From: Sclerodactyla briareus
Lineage: Eukaryota > Echinodermata > Holothuroidea > Dendrochirotida > Sclerodactylidae
DNA length: 64,000 nucleotides
Assembly (NCBI GenBank): GCA_026419785.1
Contig: JAODTK010000999.1
Coordinates: 310,001 to 374,000, forward strand
Reading direction: 5' to 3'
Part shown: positions 26,787-37,809 of the stretch, in pieces
Numbering within the stretch: position 1 is the stretch's first letter
Layout of the letters: every line of letters starts with the position of its first letter
The notes under the pieces: model-generated
Seen by the model: the letters and a program-made list of their open reading frames with translations, nothing else
Databases searched by the model: none
What the model was told of the DNA's origin: nothing
Made by a program: the position numbers and the translations under genes

Positions 26787-27245
26787 ACAGGCCTGACATG
26801 GACCTGACACAGGCCTGACATGGAATGGACACAGGCCTGACATGGACCTGACACAGGCCTGACATGGGACTGGACACAGGCCTGACATGGACCTGACACA
26901 GGCCTGACATGGACTGGACACAGGCCTGACATGGACTGGACACAGGCCTGACATGGACTGGACACAGGCCTGACATGGACTGGACACAGGCCTGACATGG
27001 GACTGGACACAGGCCTGACATGGACCTGACACAGGCCTGACATGGACTGGACACAGGCCTGACATGGACTGGACACAGGCCTGACATGGGACTGGACACA
27101 GGCCTGACATGGACCTGACACAGGCCTGACATGGACTGGACACAGGCCTGACATGGACCTGACACAGGCCTGACATGGACTGGACACAGGCCTGACATGG
27201 ACCTGACACAGGCCTGACATGGAATGGACACAGGCCTGACACAGG
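26787..27245. repeat. 21-bp minisatellite, about 22 copies
   Basis: Consecutive units of CAGGCCTGACATGGACYKGA (with CA), mostly 21 bp with a few 22-bp units that have an extra G. Two main variants (ACCTGACA and ACTGGACA) are interspersed. Long open frames on the minus strand (Cys/Pro/Val-rich repeats such as CQACVQSMSGLCPVHVRPVS) are by-products of a period divisible by three. The array starts about 95 bp past the donor of the PLC exon at 27339-27424, so it is transcribed in the intron. Confidence 0.97.
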
Positions 27246-27338
27246 AGTCATGGACCTCGCAGATTAGGTTAGATGATCTAGGCGCTGACCAGGCATGGGT
27301 TCTTGGTCGCACTCGGAACAGAGGACTCATAACCATAC

Positions 27339-27424
27339 GGATATTCATCAAGAGGGTCCACAAGGAGTTTCTCGCCAAAAATAGTCCGGCAGTAGGTTGC
27401 GCCATCATTGGCTGGAAACTTTTG
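27339..27424 (-). CDS. PLCB: PLC-beta exon: X domain, YCRTIFGEKLL segment
   Basis: An 86-bp exon with acceptor CCATTTCAG and donor GTATGG at 27338. Its first base completes the codon split after FENHC. It encodes KSFQPMMA and then TYCRTIFGEKLLVDPLDEYP, matching [23 protein letters not shown] of human PLCB1. The frame slips once, near 27402-27396, between MMA and TYC. The donor leaves the exon one base short of phase 0, while the next exon restarts cleanly with LESGVP, so one G is probably missing at this border. A 21-bp minisatellite begins only about 95 bp beyond the donor in the sense of transcription. Confidence 0.9.
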
Positions 27425-27554
27425 CTGAAATGGAGAGGAATAAATAACAACGCGGATGAAAAAGACTGGACCTTTGATATGTCATGTTGTGACTCATGGT
27501 AGAGGCACAATACCATGGTACTTGGGTTTATGGATACCAGGTTGGATCATCAGG

Positions 27555-27818
27555 CTGCCTGCAGGAATTCTCCCTGGACTTTTTCATGAACCAAATAACG
27601 GGATTTCCATGACTTCTCTGTATGCATGGGCCATAGAAGCCCCCAACCGAACATCCAACAGAAGAGCCAAAGCAACAACAGCAAACAGCTGTGAGAAAGT
27701 GACATCACTTCAATAAAATTCCCATGACTTTTCTATGAATTTTGAAACTTATCCAGGCCTGGATTTTATTGATGAAATTCCATGACTTTTCAGGTTTTTC
27801 ATGACTGAAGGAACCCTG
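27555..27818. repeat. Dispersed repeat, copy 2 of a pair
   Basis: Counterpart of 3600-3893, same orientation; see that entry. It lies in the intron between the PLC exons at 27424 and 28557. Confidence 0.7.
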
Positions 27819-28074
27819 CATATTCTTACCAGAGGCAAAGGAGATGCAGTCCACTATGAAATCACATGCCTCATTCAGAATTGAATGCTTCTTCTTATGG
27901 CACACAGAGGTATCCTTATCCATTTTACCTTTCCTTTGATAGACATGACTGTTTTTCCCCGATCCGGGCGTTGATGATGGCTTAAAAATGATGGGCTGCA
28001 TGCCAACTTTTTACCATCTTATCCTTCCACTCTGTATTTTTAATTGCATTGCCCATCCTTGTACATACAGTTTA

Positions 28075-28140
28075 GAATAGAGGGGGTACTTCAACATCCA
28101 CAAGAGTCGCCTACAGCATTGAAAGGGTCAGAAGACAATT
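28075..28140. repeat. Old dispersed repeat, copy C (partial)
   Basis: GAGGGGGTACTTCAACATCC followed by GTCGCCTACAGCATTGAAAG, matching the two ends of copies A and B. It abuts the next repeat at 28140. Confidence 0.45.
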
Positions 28141-28455
28141 GCAGGATGAATTATAGAGAGGTTGACATATTAGCTGGAGAAAAAAATGAATGTGTCAGTT
28201 CAAACCTGATGCTCATACCACTTTCTGTTATGAAGTACAGTCCTTTGAGATTTGTGCATGTGTATTGTGCAAGATAAAAAAGCATCCCATCACAATAATA
28301 CATGATGTCCTACTTGCACAACCCTGCAAACATTCTTTGTTTTTTCTTGGAATTCACCATAATTTCATACCAAAAGCCATTAATCTATGGGAGGGGATTG
28401 CCATTGTGGGTTGGTTGGTGTTGATAGTTACTTTGGTAGAAAAGACATAGAACTT
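28140..28455. repeat. Dispersed repeat of about 310 bp, copy 1 of 2
   Basis: Begins GCAGGATGAATTATAGAGAG and matches 35788-36098 along its length in the same orientation: ACAGTCCTTTGARRTTTTTGC-like, GTCYTACTTGCACAACCCTG, and ATTGYYRTWRTGGGTTGGTKG near the end. Both copies carry short open stretches with an AVMGWWVWMVTLV-like reading. Too decayed to assign to a family. Confidence 0.75.
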
Positions 28456-28556
28456 CCTTCTTTATCATGCTTCCTAGGTGCTCATTAGCGAGCATTCATG
28501 CATCAAAATACAAAACAATACAAAGCCTGATGTTATCACCGTATAGTGATACCTAC

Positions 28557-28638
28557 GTGCAATGGTTTTCAAAAGAAAGAATCAAGGGTAGTCGGAGTTC
28601 CTTGAAATGCGCCCTCATTTGATGGCTTCTATCACCTC
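28557..28638 (-). CDS. PLCB: PLC-beta exon: X domain with SFENH metal ligand, frame-broken
   Basis: An 82-bp exon with acceptor CTATTATAG. It encodes EVIEAI, then NEGAFQGTP, then LPLILSFENHC, which aligns without gaps to [25 protein letters not shown] of human PLCB1. The Glu of SFENH is the third calcium ligand (Glu390 in PLC-delta1). The three pieces are in different frames, with single-base insertions near 28623-28617 and 28595-28590. Removing their effect, the exon ends with two bases (AC) of a codon, completed by the single base that opens the next exon. I chose the donor GTAGGT at 28556. A second GT at 28552 is possible, but an in-frame stop would precede it. Frame breaks probably reflect base-calling errors. 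Confidence 0.85.
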
Positions 28639-30329
28639 CTATAATAGAAAGATGCAAAAATGGTGAGCACCAAATATAAAGTCAGTTCACTGTTGCAATT
28701 GATATTCAGATAATGACTATGTGTTCAAAGACACATTGTTACACATGTATCGGCATACAAAGAACAACTTCCCAAAGACTCTCATAGGGAAGTTACTCGT
28801 CCTACTAGCAAGCAACTCTACAAATATTCCCCACAGAGCATTCATGTACCAAATTGATGACTTGTTCATCTAATGAGTAGTAATAGTTCAATTATATATG
28901 TCGTCACCACGTGGTTATTCTCTCCTCTTATCAACTTCAGTGAGGATGTGCACTGCCAACTATGAATCAACTCCTCCACTGATAAAGAGTAATCAAAGTC
29001 TGGCACTTGTGTGTGCTCACTTTTCTGAAAAATCCCTTATCTAAGTAACTGTGCCAAGTTCACTAGGTACTAGAATCCAACTCCATACCTCCATGCATCA
29101 TGTGCACAGAATCTATGCTCGGTATGCTGTGTTATCTTACAACTCCTAAAATTGTACATGCTAGCTTAGAATGATCATAATGACACAGGCATCAAGATAG
29201 CACAAGGAAAATGCCATCACCATCTCAGCTAATGGTGCGGAGAAGAGTTCTTCCCAACTTGTCACTTCAAATTTATTAATGAGATGCATCCTCCTTGAGG
29301 AGAAACTCAACATGGAACAGAAACAAAAACATGAAAAAATGTCAGGATATCTCAAGTCATCTATAGACATGGGATTGTTATTAAGGCATGGTTACCAAAA
29401 CCTTGACGTGGTGGCTGAAATGACGGTGACTGTCAAATATAAGATATATTTTGCTGATAGCAGAGTGCACTTAGGACAGGAACAGAATCTCTTCATGATG
29501 GGGAGTTCTACTAATGTGTTCCTACAATCTGATGCAAAATCAATTCTCCTGGCAAAGCCCCTGGGGTTAATGACTGTAGCATCATCTGTGGCCAGATTTA
29601 AAGATGAGAATAAAGGTGAGTGACCCCCCAGAAAGTAAGCTTCATTGATTTTGACCTAGCGGAGGAATCCACCAATATAGCAAGGAGGATATAAGTATAA
29701 TCACAGTGAAGTATGTACACTTCGAATCTACCAAGAAAGTAGCAGTGAACGAAGCAATGCGAATGAAATATTGAAGTGTGAATGTGTCATATAATAAAAC
29801 TGAATGAAAGAATCGTCTTTCAGCTTCAAGGGCACTGCTCTCACAGGGAGAGCTAATAGCATTTTGCAGGTGTTATTCAATTGTATTTTCGATGAAAAGG
29901 TTCCCTGTGGTGAAACATTGGTGATACATTTGTTGCGGAGGACTGTCTTTTCTGAAAATTCACGGACTGATCACCAATTTCTCTGATAAAAAAAATGATT
30001 GAAGTGCTGTAATTTTGACTGCAGTTGTTGGTCAATGGCATTCATTTTCAATATTATTGATGCTCATTTCCTTGAATATTTCAAAGGCTAATCCAATTCA
30101 ATTAACCAATTAATCCAATTACATGTAGGTAATATCTCCTATGGTGGGGTACTTCTTCTTGTTCACATAGTTTATTTACAATTGGCTATCAGGTAGTGCA
30201 GATAGTAAGGTCATGAATGACAACATGTGACACACATTTGTGTACATGCCTCAACATGAATTGTACTTAGGTGAACTAGTGAAGCCATGAATGCCAATAA
30301 TGTGACATCTACTGTGACATCTACATTTG

Positions 30330-30600
30330 TTTGCACATAGTGAAGCCACTAATGCACATAGTGAGGTAATGAATGTCAATCATGTGACATCTACTATGTG
30401 CTCATGTGCACATTTGTGTGCACATAGTGAAACCACTAATGCACATAGTGAGGGTCATGAATGCCAATCATGTGACATCTACTATGTGCTAATGTGCACA
30501 TTCGCGTGAACATAGTGAAGCCACTAATGCACATAGTGAGGGTCATGAATGCCAATCATGTGACATCTACTATGTGCTCATCTGTACATTTCTGGGCACA
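30330..30600. repeat. 88-bp tandem array, 3 copies, related to PLC exon end
   Basis: Units start at CACATAGTGAARCCACTAAT at about 30333, 30421 and 30509, each continuing CACATAGTGAGG, CATGAATGCCAATCATGTGA and CATCTACTATGTGCT. Looser copies flank it from about 30200. The core CACATAGTGAAGCCA is the complement of PLC exon codons for GFTMC (see 30884-30960). Confidence 0.9.
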
Positions 30601-30639
30601 TGGGAAGATATAGTCAGTTAATATGTGACACACACAGTG

Positions 30640-30830
30640 TTCATGCTTACTCTGCATCATATTCTGTGTCAGAGGAGAAGAGAGGTGGGAGGAAAGTTAC
30701 TGGGAGGTTTCAGATCCTGATGTGTCTTTTAAAAGATCACTGCACTAGCGCCCTGAGGCCAAGAAAGACATGGAATGAGGCTGTACAGGAACATTTACAA
30801 GAGAAGAGTGTTTATTCCCATCATGCTAGA
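30640..30830 (+). mobile_element. Possible LINE ORF2 C-terminal remnant
   Basis: Plus-strand reading ALRPRKTWNEAVQEHLQEKS resembles the tail of many non-LTR retrotransposon ORF2 proteins (GRPRKTW..VV..DL). No flanking RT motif was seen. It interrupts the array derived from the PLC exon, so it would have inserted after, or been amplified alongside, that array. Confidence 0.4.
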
Positions 30831-30883
30831 GACTCACACTTTGTGCTTGCCTCGCCCTGTCATATGGCACACACTATGTGATG

Positions 30884-30960
30884 TCTTACTTTGAACTGTA
30901 TTTCTGTGTACATAGTGAAGCCATGAATAGCAGTCATACATCACACACTATGGGATGATG
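30884..30960. repeat. 77-bp duplicate of the end of a PLC exon, including its splice donor
   Basis: The plus-strand block from TCTTACTTTGAACTGTATTT onwards to GTGAAGCCATGA recurs at 30961 as the authentic 3' end of the PLC exon plus donor. On the minus strand the copy reads HGFTMYTEIQFK followed by GTAAGA, against [12 protein letters not shown] and GTAAGA in the exon: one replacement and two silent changes. The copy sits directly downstream of the real exon and offers a second, apparently usable donor 77 bp away. Confidence 0.88.
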
Positions 30961-30966
30961 TCTTAC

Positions 30967-31118
30967 CTTGAATTGTATTTCTGTGCACATAGTGAAGCCA
31001 TGCGTAATGATTGGTTCTTCCTCTGGGCCATCCCAGCAGTCAAGCTCTATGCATCGACAACCTGCCAGTAAAACCTGTCGGTAGATCTCCACTGAGGACT
31101 TCCCAGTAAACTGGTGCC
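30967..31118 (-). CDS. PLCB: PLC-beta exon: X domain, metal ligands and second catalytic His
   Basis: A 152-bp exon and the clearest match in the window. The acceptor is CCACAG; the donor is GTAAGA at 30966. It encodes [19 protein letters not shown], then [20 protein letters not shown], then [11 protein letters not shown]. It includes the calcium-binding Glu and Asp of IELD and the second catalytic His of ITHGF (Glu341, Asp343 and His356 in PLC-delta1). Human PLCB2 reads [33 protein letters not shown], so almost every position corresponds. The frame is open and ends in phase 0, which fits the GAG start of the next exon. The intron immediately downstream holds a tandem array that repeats the last 37 bases or so of this exon with its donor (see the repeat at 30884-30960). 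Confidence 0.97.
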
Positions 31119-34100
31119 CTGTGGATTGTGGTTGAAAAGATAAAAGTTCATAAACTCAAGCAACATGCAGGAATGAACAAGGAATATTTCAAATACCACA
31201 TACTCACAATTCAGGTTTCGAGCATGTTGCCTCTTGTTGAGGTATTTTCGATTGACTCAACTCAACAATACAATGGTCATGTAACAAATTATGGGTGAGA
31301 AAGGCTTCATAATATGATAATCAAGGAGGGGGGTAACTGATGGGTCATTTTTCTTGGTATAAAGTAATAAGTAATTCTCGACAACTGTATAAGATGTCCT
31401 GCCGTTAGCTTCCCAGTATTTCTTGAATAAGTCCAGAAATTCCAGACTGTTTCGGTCACATGATGAAAGTTGACAACTCGAAGAGACAATCTCTTAGTTA
31501 GTGTATAGGATTTTTCATCTGACATCTGTTGTTAATCCGAAATTTCTTGATTCTGACCTGTCATTCCCAGGCTTTCCCTGAATTATAAACTTGCTTAAAA
31601 CCATGTCATGGCATTACTGGCCAACTGTCATGATTTTAATCACTACTGCCAAATTACACAACTGCACGCAACTACCACCAATTCAACTTTAATTCTGAAT
31701 TTTTCGCCCCAAATGGCAAAATTTACTCCTTGATTACATTTGACCTGAATTCCCCCAAACCCAAGATGACTTAGGCACTGGGATCACTGTTTTATTTTCC
31801 TTTTATAATGACAGGTTTATGAACAATAAAGCAATTTAGGCCATACTGGCAATTGATGAAGGATATGCAACCTCTGGATTGGTTTAGAATGGTTAATTTG
31901 CTATGTATAGCTTCATAAAAAAGAAAGTATTATGGGATTTCATGTTAGGCCCTTCACTGCCACTGTCTGTCGTTGGTTGGAGATTCATGACGGATGTTGT
32001 TTCTGGGGTTCACTTGATACTAATGTTAGGTTCTTACAAATCAGTCTGTTTTTTCAATGAACCCTTATACTGTCATTTACGTATTCATTGTCCTGGTGAA
32101 TTATCGTGACCTTCGGGTACCATATGTCCTCTCAAGACCAGATGATGGTTATTTTCATCAAAGAATATCATTTTGAATGATGGTGAACTCCACCAGTAAT
32201 GCTACTGGGAAAATGCAGGACAAAATACAAGGTTTTTCCAAGTTTTTGGGAAATCAGAAGGGTTTTCTATACCGGGAATGAAGTAACAGTTTGTTATTCT
32301 CGATGTCCCTAATGAGTTCTAAAAGAATTGACCATAACTCATGATTCCACTTCCAGTTACATATGCATCATGTTGCTGTGGGGTTCTAATGATACCTGCC
32401 GACTAGATACCCCTCCCAGTCCACTACACAACAAGGCTGTCTATGAATTATTTAGAAATCATCCATGTTTTAGTATTTTTTCTAATGCATTGGAAACCTC
32501 CTGGATTAAACGCTATCGTGACCATCCAATTATTAGTGGCCAACTGAGGTACTTTCCGATCATTAATCTGGCTCCCTTTTCTCTTTTAGATGTATAACTA
32601 ATAGCAGCAAGGTTGCTGGTATAAAGAAAGTTCCTATCAAACAAAATTCCCGATATCATAAGTTATAACCAATTTTCTGGTCTTACCTATGTCAGAGACT
32701 TCTGCAATGAAGACGGCAGGGCAAGGTTCCCATGAATTTTAACAAGGTTCCCTTCGCTTTGTTTCCTAGAATTATTTTTGTCAATCCCTGATACTTGGAA
32801 GCATAACTACAGACTGGGGTGATCTTCCTGATAATGCGAAACTCTGTGACAAGCTGTAAGATAAACCATGTGTATCGAAATTGGCTAACGCCTGTTTAAT
32901 GAGGCAAATAATTCTCTCTTCGAGAGCATAGGGAAAATGGGATGCTGCTTTTCATTTTCCCGAAGACGACTAGGCTATAAATTACAGCATCCCTTTCAGA
33001 GGCAAAAATTTCATACCTCCAATCGAGATTGTTGTTCTACAATAAACAATCTTCCCATTTCAACTTCCTGCGAATTGAGAGGGAACGACACCCTCTCTTT
33101 TGGAGTCGTCATGTAACTCCTTTTTTTCATGGAGGCAGAACAGTTGTCTTCAACAGAACCTTCTTGGAGTAGGGGGTTGCATAATTTCTTGACCACCACT
33201 GATTTTTTTCCATTTTTTGCGCTGTGAATATCGGTTATACAACTGTAAGCACGACAGACCTCAACCGTCTGTTAATCAATTGGATTCAGGGAAATAGAGA
33301 TTCATCTTGACATTTTACACTTAATTCCAAACCAGTTACTACTCAGAAGAAGAGAAAGAGTTAGTTGCTTGAAGACTGTTCCCGAAATATTCCCAAATTA
33401 GGGAATAACTAGATATCTTCATTTGGTAAGAACATGACCATTTTCTATTACATGGCACAATTCAAAATTTACCTTTGGATTAAAAAAGACGTCATTGTAC
33501 CACGCTTAATGTACCACCTGTCAAAGACTTGAAGTTTGAAATATATCTTAGATGAAAAAACAACAACAAATAAATCAAATCAATACCCAGCTACCAGGAA
33601 AGTTGATATTTCTGAACATGTAATACTTGCTTCAGACCAAGGGTAGCACCCATACATGCCGGCATCTAATCTACGAAACATATTTCACCATATTCATTTC
33701 AAGGGGCAACATAGTCACTGAGCTGCACTGAGTGATATCTCAATTAACTAACAATGAGATTGAAGGTTCACTGAAACTATTTGCTAGCATGGTAAATATC
33801 ACCTTTAAAAACCTTTGGGTGATTAGAATATTCCTTCACCTCTATACCGCAATGTTCATCTACCCGTTATATCCTCAATAGTAGAATTCTATATTTTTGA
33901 ATCTTTTGCCCCAATGCTGAAAGCGACTTCTTTTCCATTCTCTTTTTCAACCAAGACTACACCAGACCATTTTCTTTTTTTTTTAGCATTTGTGACTTTT
34001 TAGAGGAAATTAAATGTTGTTTATCACCTCCGTGATCATATAACCGCCGAGTTGTCCCTAGGGCTAACCAAATGACAAAACAAAAATGCATAATACTGAA

Positions 34101-34440
34101 GCAAAAACAATGTATGTCCCATGTGGACTAGACAAAACCTGAAAACATAGGCTCAGAACACAAATATTGCATTTGCACAACTGAAGAATGGAGGTCACGC
34201 AACAACTTGAATTTCACACAGATAGACAAGGGAGAATAAACACTACTGTCAACAATTTTGGCACCAAGCATTTTGACAAATTGTTTTGAATTTTTATCTT
34301 ACCTTGAATGATTCCTCATCGAGAATAAATTGGTAAGGTGCCCTGGGGATGGGGGGAGGGGATGCTGGCAACACAGTTATGCAGACCTTTCCTACTCTAT
34401 AGCAGAAAGCCGAAGATGATGAATGAAATTCCTTTTTTAC
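31119..34440. other. Intron sequence with no recognised gene
   Basis: AT-rich, unique-looking DNA. An 89-codon open stretch on the plus strand at 32328-32597 has no motif I recognise. No tandem arrays noticed. Confidence 0.5.
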
Positions 34441-35000
34441 AACTTTTAAGTGCCCGGTTGTTTTATGCTTCAATTGTCGAGTGCCGAATTCGTGGATTGC
34501 GGAGTTGTATTATGATTCAAATTGTGGACTGTCAGGTTGTTTTATGCTTCACTTTTTTGTGGAGTGCCGGGTTTTTCAATGTTTCAATATATGGAATGCT
34601 GGGATGTTCATGTTTCAATCTGTGCAGTGCCGGGTTGTTCACTGTTCAAATTTATGGAGTGCCTGGTTGTTCAATGTTTCAATTTATGGAAGCTGGGTTG
34701 GTCGATGTTTCAATCTGTGTCAGTGCAGGTTTGTTCACTGTCTCATTTGCGAAGTGCCAGGTTGTTTTTGTTTTCCTTGTGAACTTGGCGCGGTTGTTTT
34801 CATGCTTCAACTCATGGAGTGCCTGTGTTTCAATGGTTTTCATTTGTTGCAGTGCGGGGTTGTTCAATGTTTCAATTTGTGCAGTGCTGGGTTGTTCAAC
34901 GTTGCACTTTGTGAAGTGCCAGTTGTTTTGTTTTACTTGTGAACTGTTGGGTTGTTTCATTTTCAACTTGTGTCGAGTGGCCGGGTGTTCTATCTATCGT
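34441..35000. repeat. Minisatellite with ~32-bp degenerate monomers, about 17 copies
   Basis: Monomer consensus roughly GTGCCGGGTTGTTCAATGTT plus TCAATTTRTGGA, recurring about every 31-34 bp from 34450 to 34990 with variable length. Open frames rich in Cys, Phe and Val on the plus strand are products of the repeat. Confidence 0.92.
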
Positions 35001-35140
35001 TGTGAGCACAGAATATTCTCCCTACTCTGATGTCCATCATCTGGAGTCAACCCTCTGCTTCCGCCGGGGTATATCCTGGTAACCGTGGAACATAATAAGT
35101 CATAGCTGAAGAACTCTCATCCAGACTAGACTAGAACAGG
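35001..35140. repeat. Flank shared by two copies of the ~32-bp minisatellite
   Basis: ACTCTGATGTCCATCATCTG and onwards, with CCTCTGCTTCCGCC, GTGGAACATAATA, CATAGCTGA and TCYAGACTAGAC, recurs in diverged form at 36610-36725. Array and flank were therefore duplicated together or belong to one mobile unit. Confidence 0.65.
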
Positions 35141-35787
35141 ACCTCCGCTAATCACCGTCCAAGGTTCTCTGTTTACCTTGCAGGTATAAAGAGTGAGCCA
35201 AACTGCGTAATCCCACCCTGATCATTAATAAGACTCAGTTTTTAAGTACCATGATCCTCATCGTAGATCACCAGTGCAGATTTCAACCGTGAAAATTTAC
35301 TACAGTGCAATGGATCCTTTTCCTCCGGACAGTGCTGTGAAATTTTATCACATAAGAAAGTACCATGCACGCAGTACTTGCCGTTGCATAGAAGACGATC
35401 GGGGCCACAACCTTTTTGGGTGAAGTGTCACATGGCATCACAGCGACCTTTGGAGAAGTGACCCTATAGAGCACAGACAAGTGGATACACTCAGCATATA
35501 ATTAAAAACCGTCAAGTCTAACTTATCAAGGCATTCCGAATATCTTAGGAAGGATAAATGATCTCTTGGGATGTGACAGAAACTATATAACTGAGTGATG
35601 TGTGACCTTTCTGGCCAATCGGCCCACTTTCCTTCCTCCCACATTTCAAGTACAAGAGGACACATCAAAGGTCTGGCGAGGGAGACTGCTGCTATCTGCT
35701 AAAATCTGCTCAGTCACATATTGCTTCGATACCAGTGTCAGACATAAATCATCTTGTCATCAAAATCAATTTTCTAAAGGACACCTG

Positions 35788-36098
35788 CAGGATGAATTAT
35801 AAAGGGGCTCATATAATAACTGGATGAAAACTGAATGAGTCAGTCCAGACCTTGAGGACTTTCCTACAGAGTTTACAGTCCTTTGAAGTTTTTGCGTTGG
35901 AATTGCCAAGATCGAAAATCAATCCCATATGCAATAATGAATGTCTTACTTGCACAACCCTGCAACAATCATTGTTTTCTATTGAATTTCAACCTTATGT
36001 TCCACCTCAAAAAGCATTTAGTCTATGGGCGAGTATTGCTGTAATGGGTTGGTGGGTGTGGATGGTTACTTTAGTGAGAGAAAAGACACAGAACTCGT
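35788..36098. repeat. Dispersed repeat of about 310 bp, copy 2 of 2
   Basis: Counterpart of 28140-28455; see that entry. Here it lies between the two copies of the ~32-bp minisatellite block. Confidence 0.75.
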
Positions 36099-36479
36099 CA
36101 ACTGTTGACTTATGCAGGCAAATTGAAACATGAACTATATGGTAATACTTCCCAGGTGACATCATGCATCTTTTCCATTGGGATTCTCCCCAAATTCTCT
36201 GCATAATGGAACCAACCTGGCCAATAACTACACATAGAACATCTATTGAATGGGTTTTTACCTATAGATACAGTTTTTTCTCTCTTCAGATAAACTCTGT
36301 TGCATCCAAGCCCGCAGTTGTCTTTTAAATAGGCACATAAAATATAGATGTATTCAGGTGGTTCCTTATTTTTGGTGTAATTTCCCAGACTAGACTGTTT
36401 GCAGTTCCATACCACAGGGGGTGTAACTAGAGTGTTTCCTGAGAAGGTGGAAGTACATCATCGAAATCACAACTCGCTA

Positions 36480-36725
36480 TGATCAACGTGTGACGTGCCG
36501 GGTTGTTTGTTTTATTTAACTTTGTGACTGTCCTGGTTGTTTTAATGCTTCACCCTTTGGAGTGCCGCTTGTTTGATCCCTCCGTTGGTGCAGCACTGAC
36601 TTGTTCTTTCTACTCAGATGTCATCAATCTAGGAAGGCAAACTCTGCTTCTCCGTGGAACATAATACAGTCCATAGCTGATAATCTCCTTGATTTTGGTG
36701 AAGAATCTTCCCAGTCTAGACCATT
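36480..36725. repeat. Second, short copy of the ~32-bp minisatellite with its flank
   Basis: About four monomers (GTGCCGGGTTGTTTGTTTTA, GTCCTGGTTGTTTTAATGCT and so on) followed by ACTCAGATGTCATCAATCT and the shared flank. It parallels 34441-35140 in the same order. Confidence 0.75.
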
Positions 36726-37584
36726 TGTAGTTCCATATTACAGGGAGATAGGGTGTCTTCTGAGGAATGGGTTAGATTTTAATCATCTATATCAACCAAC
36801 TCTCTGTTTAGTTGCTTGCACATGTTTTGTTCCCCTATGATTTGGTGACACTAATTGTTGTTGTCGAAGTGTGCACAAGTGGGATGGAAGGGGAGGAAGG
36901 ATCAGGACAAATAACACCCCCCCCGCATTATGTGGTAAATAGTGATGCTCAGTTGCACAAGCACTCTCAGTATTGCTTCCTGAAATGTGGTAAGTTATTT
37001 TCTTAATCAATAAAGCATGACCTTTGGGAGGACGAAACCAAACCACAAGTGTAGATGTGAATACACTGTACGATAGACCAAATTAGGTTTGCAAACAGGT
37101 CCATACTGCGAACGCTCTAAAAGGTCACTATAATATAACAATATCTGTTTCTTTTTCTACATCTTCATTGACCTCTAGTCACCACCTTGGAATTACATCC
37201 AGAATGTGGACCATTTATCGACCATTCCTCAAATTGATTCCCATTGGGCCACCCACTGATAATCTCTGATGACCCTCAAAATAACATTTATTGTTTGGGC
37301 ATCTCAATCTTTATTGACTGTCCAACTCAAATGAAGCTGTTCAATGTCAGGAATGTTTTGTAATTTGTTTTAAATAGCCCTCGACATACAAACCAAAACG
37401 AGACAATTGCAACATTTGCTTCATTTTTTACATGTTACTTTTATTCTCAGTTACTGCCGAAAACATGGATATCTATAAACATCTGATTTGGGAATTGATG
37501 TAATCACACCTACAACCTCCTTTGCTGAGCCCTAACACATGATCAGGTGGCTAGTTGTACACCAATTTCATCTGAAAACCTCAC

Positions 37585-37727
37585 CAACAGGTATTTATTG
37601 TGAGAGGAATTGATGAAGTATTGACTCAAGGGTTGGTCCATGTCTTGCCAGAGATGTACGTACTCTGTTGAATACGAATTCTCATGACTCATCAGGTAGT
37701 GGGCTAGACCTTCTGATTGATAGTGAC
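37585..37727 (-). CDS. PLCB: PLC-beta exon: start of catalytic X domain, first catalytic His
   Basis: A 143-bp exon with intact frame. The acceptor is CTTTCAG; the donor is GTGAGG at 37584. Its first two bases complete a Gly codon (ARK-G). It encodes HYQSEGLAHYLMS, a short linker, then DMDQPLSQYFINSSHNKYLL. The SSHN motif holds the first catalytic His (His311 in PLC-delta1) and the Asn that coordinates calcium; the family form is FINSSHNTYL. The exon ends in phase 0, whereas the next recognised exon needs one more base to continue in frame as GHQFTGKSS. One G therefore appears to be missing at this donor or at the next acceptor. This is the same kind of defect seen elsewhere in the gene. Confidence 0.95.
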
Positions 37728-37809
37728 CTGAAAGAAACATAGTAATAATACCTCTCAGAACCTATGCAATGCAGGGAAGGTAACAATCAGATAGGTCCGG
37801 AATGGTTTA

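Noticed and set aside
26733-27516. Long minus-strand open frames up to 246 codons with repeating CQACVQSMSGLCPVHVRPVS
   Set aside because: Frames are generated by the 21-bp minisatellite. Three frames of the same strand are open at once, and the upstream part is really PLC exon and intron read in another frame.
27840-28001. Exon-like minus-strand stretch ending in ISFAS before GTAAGA
   Set aside because: It lies between PLC exons at 28557 and 27424 that join in phase without it, and it matches no PLC sequence at that position.
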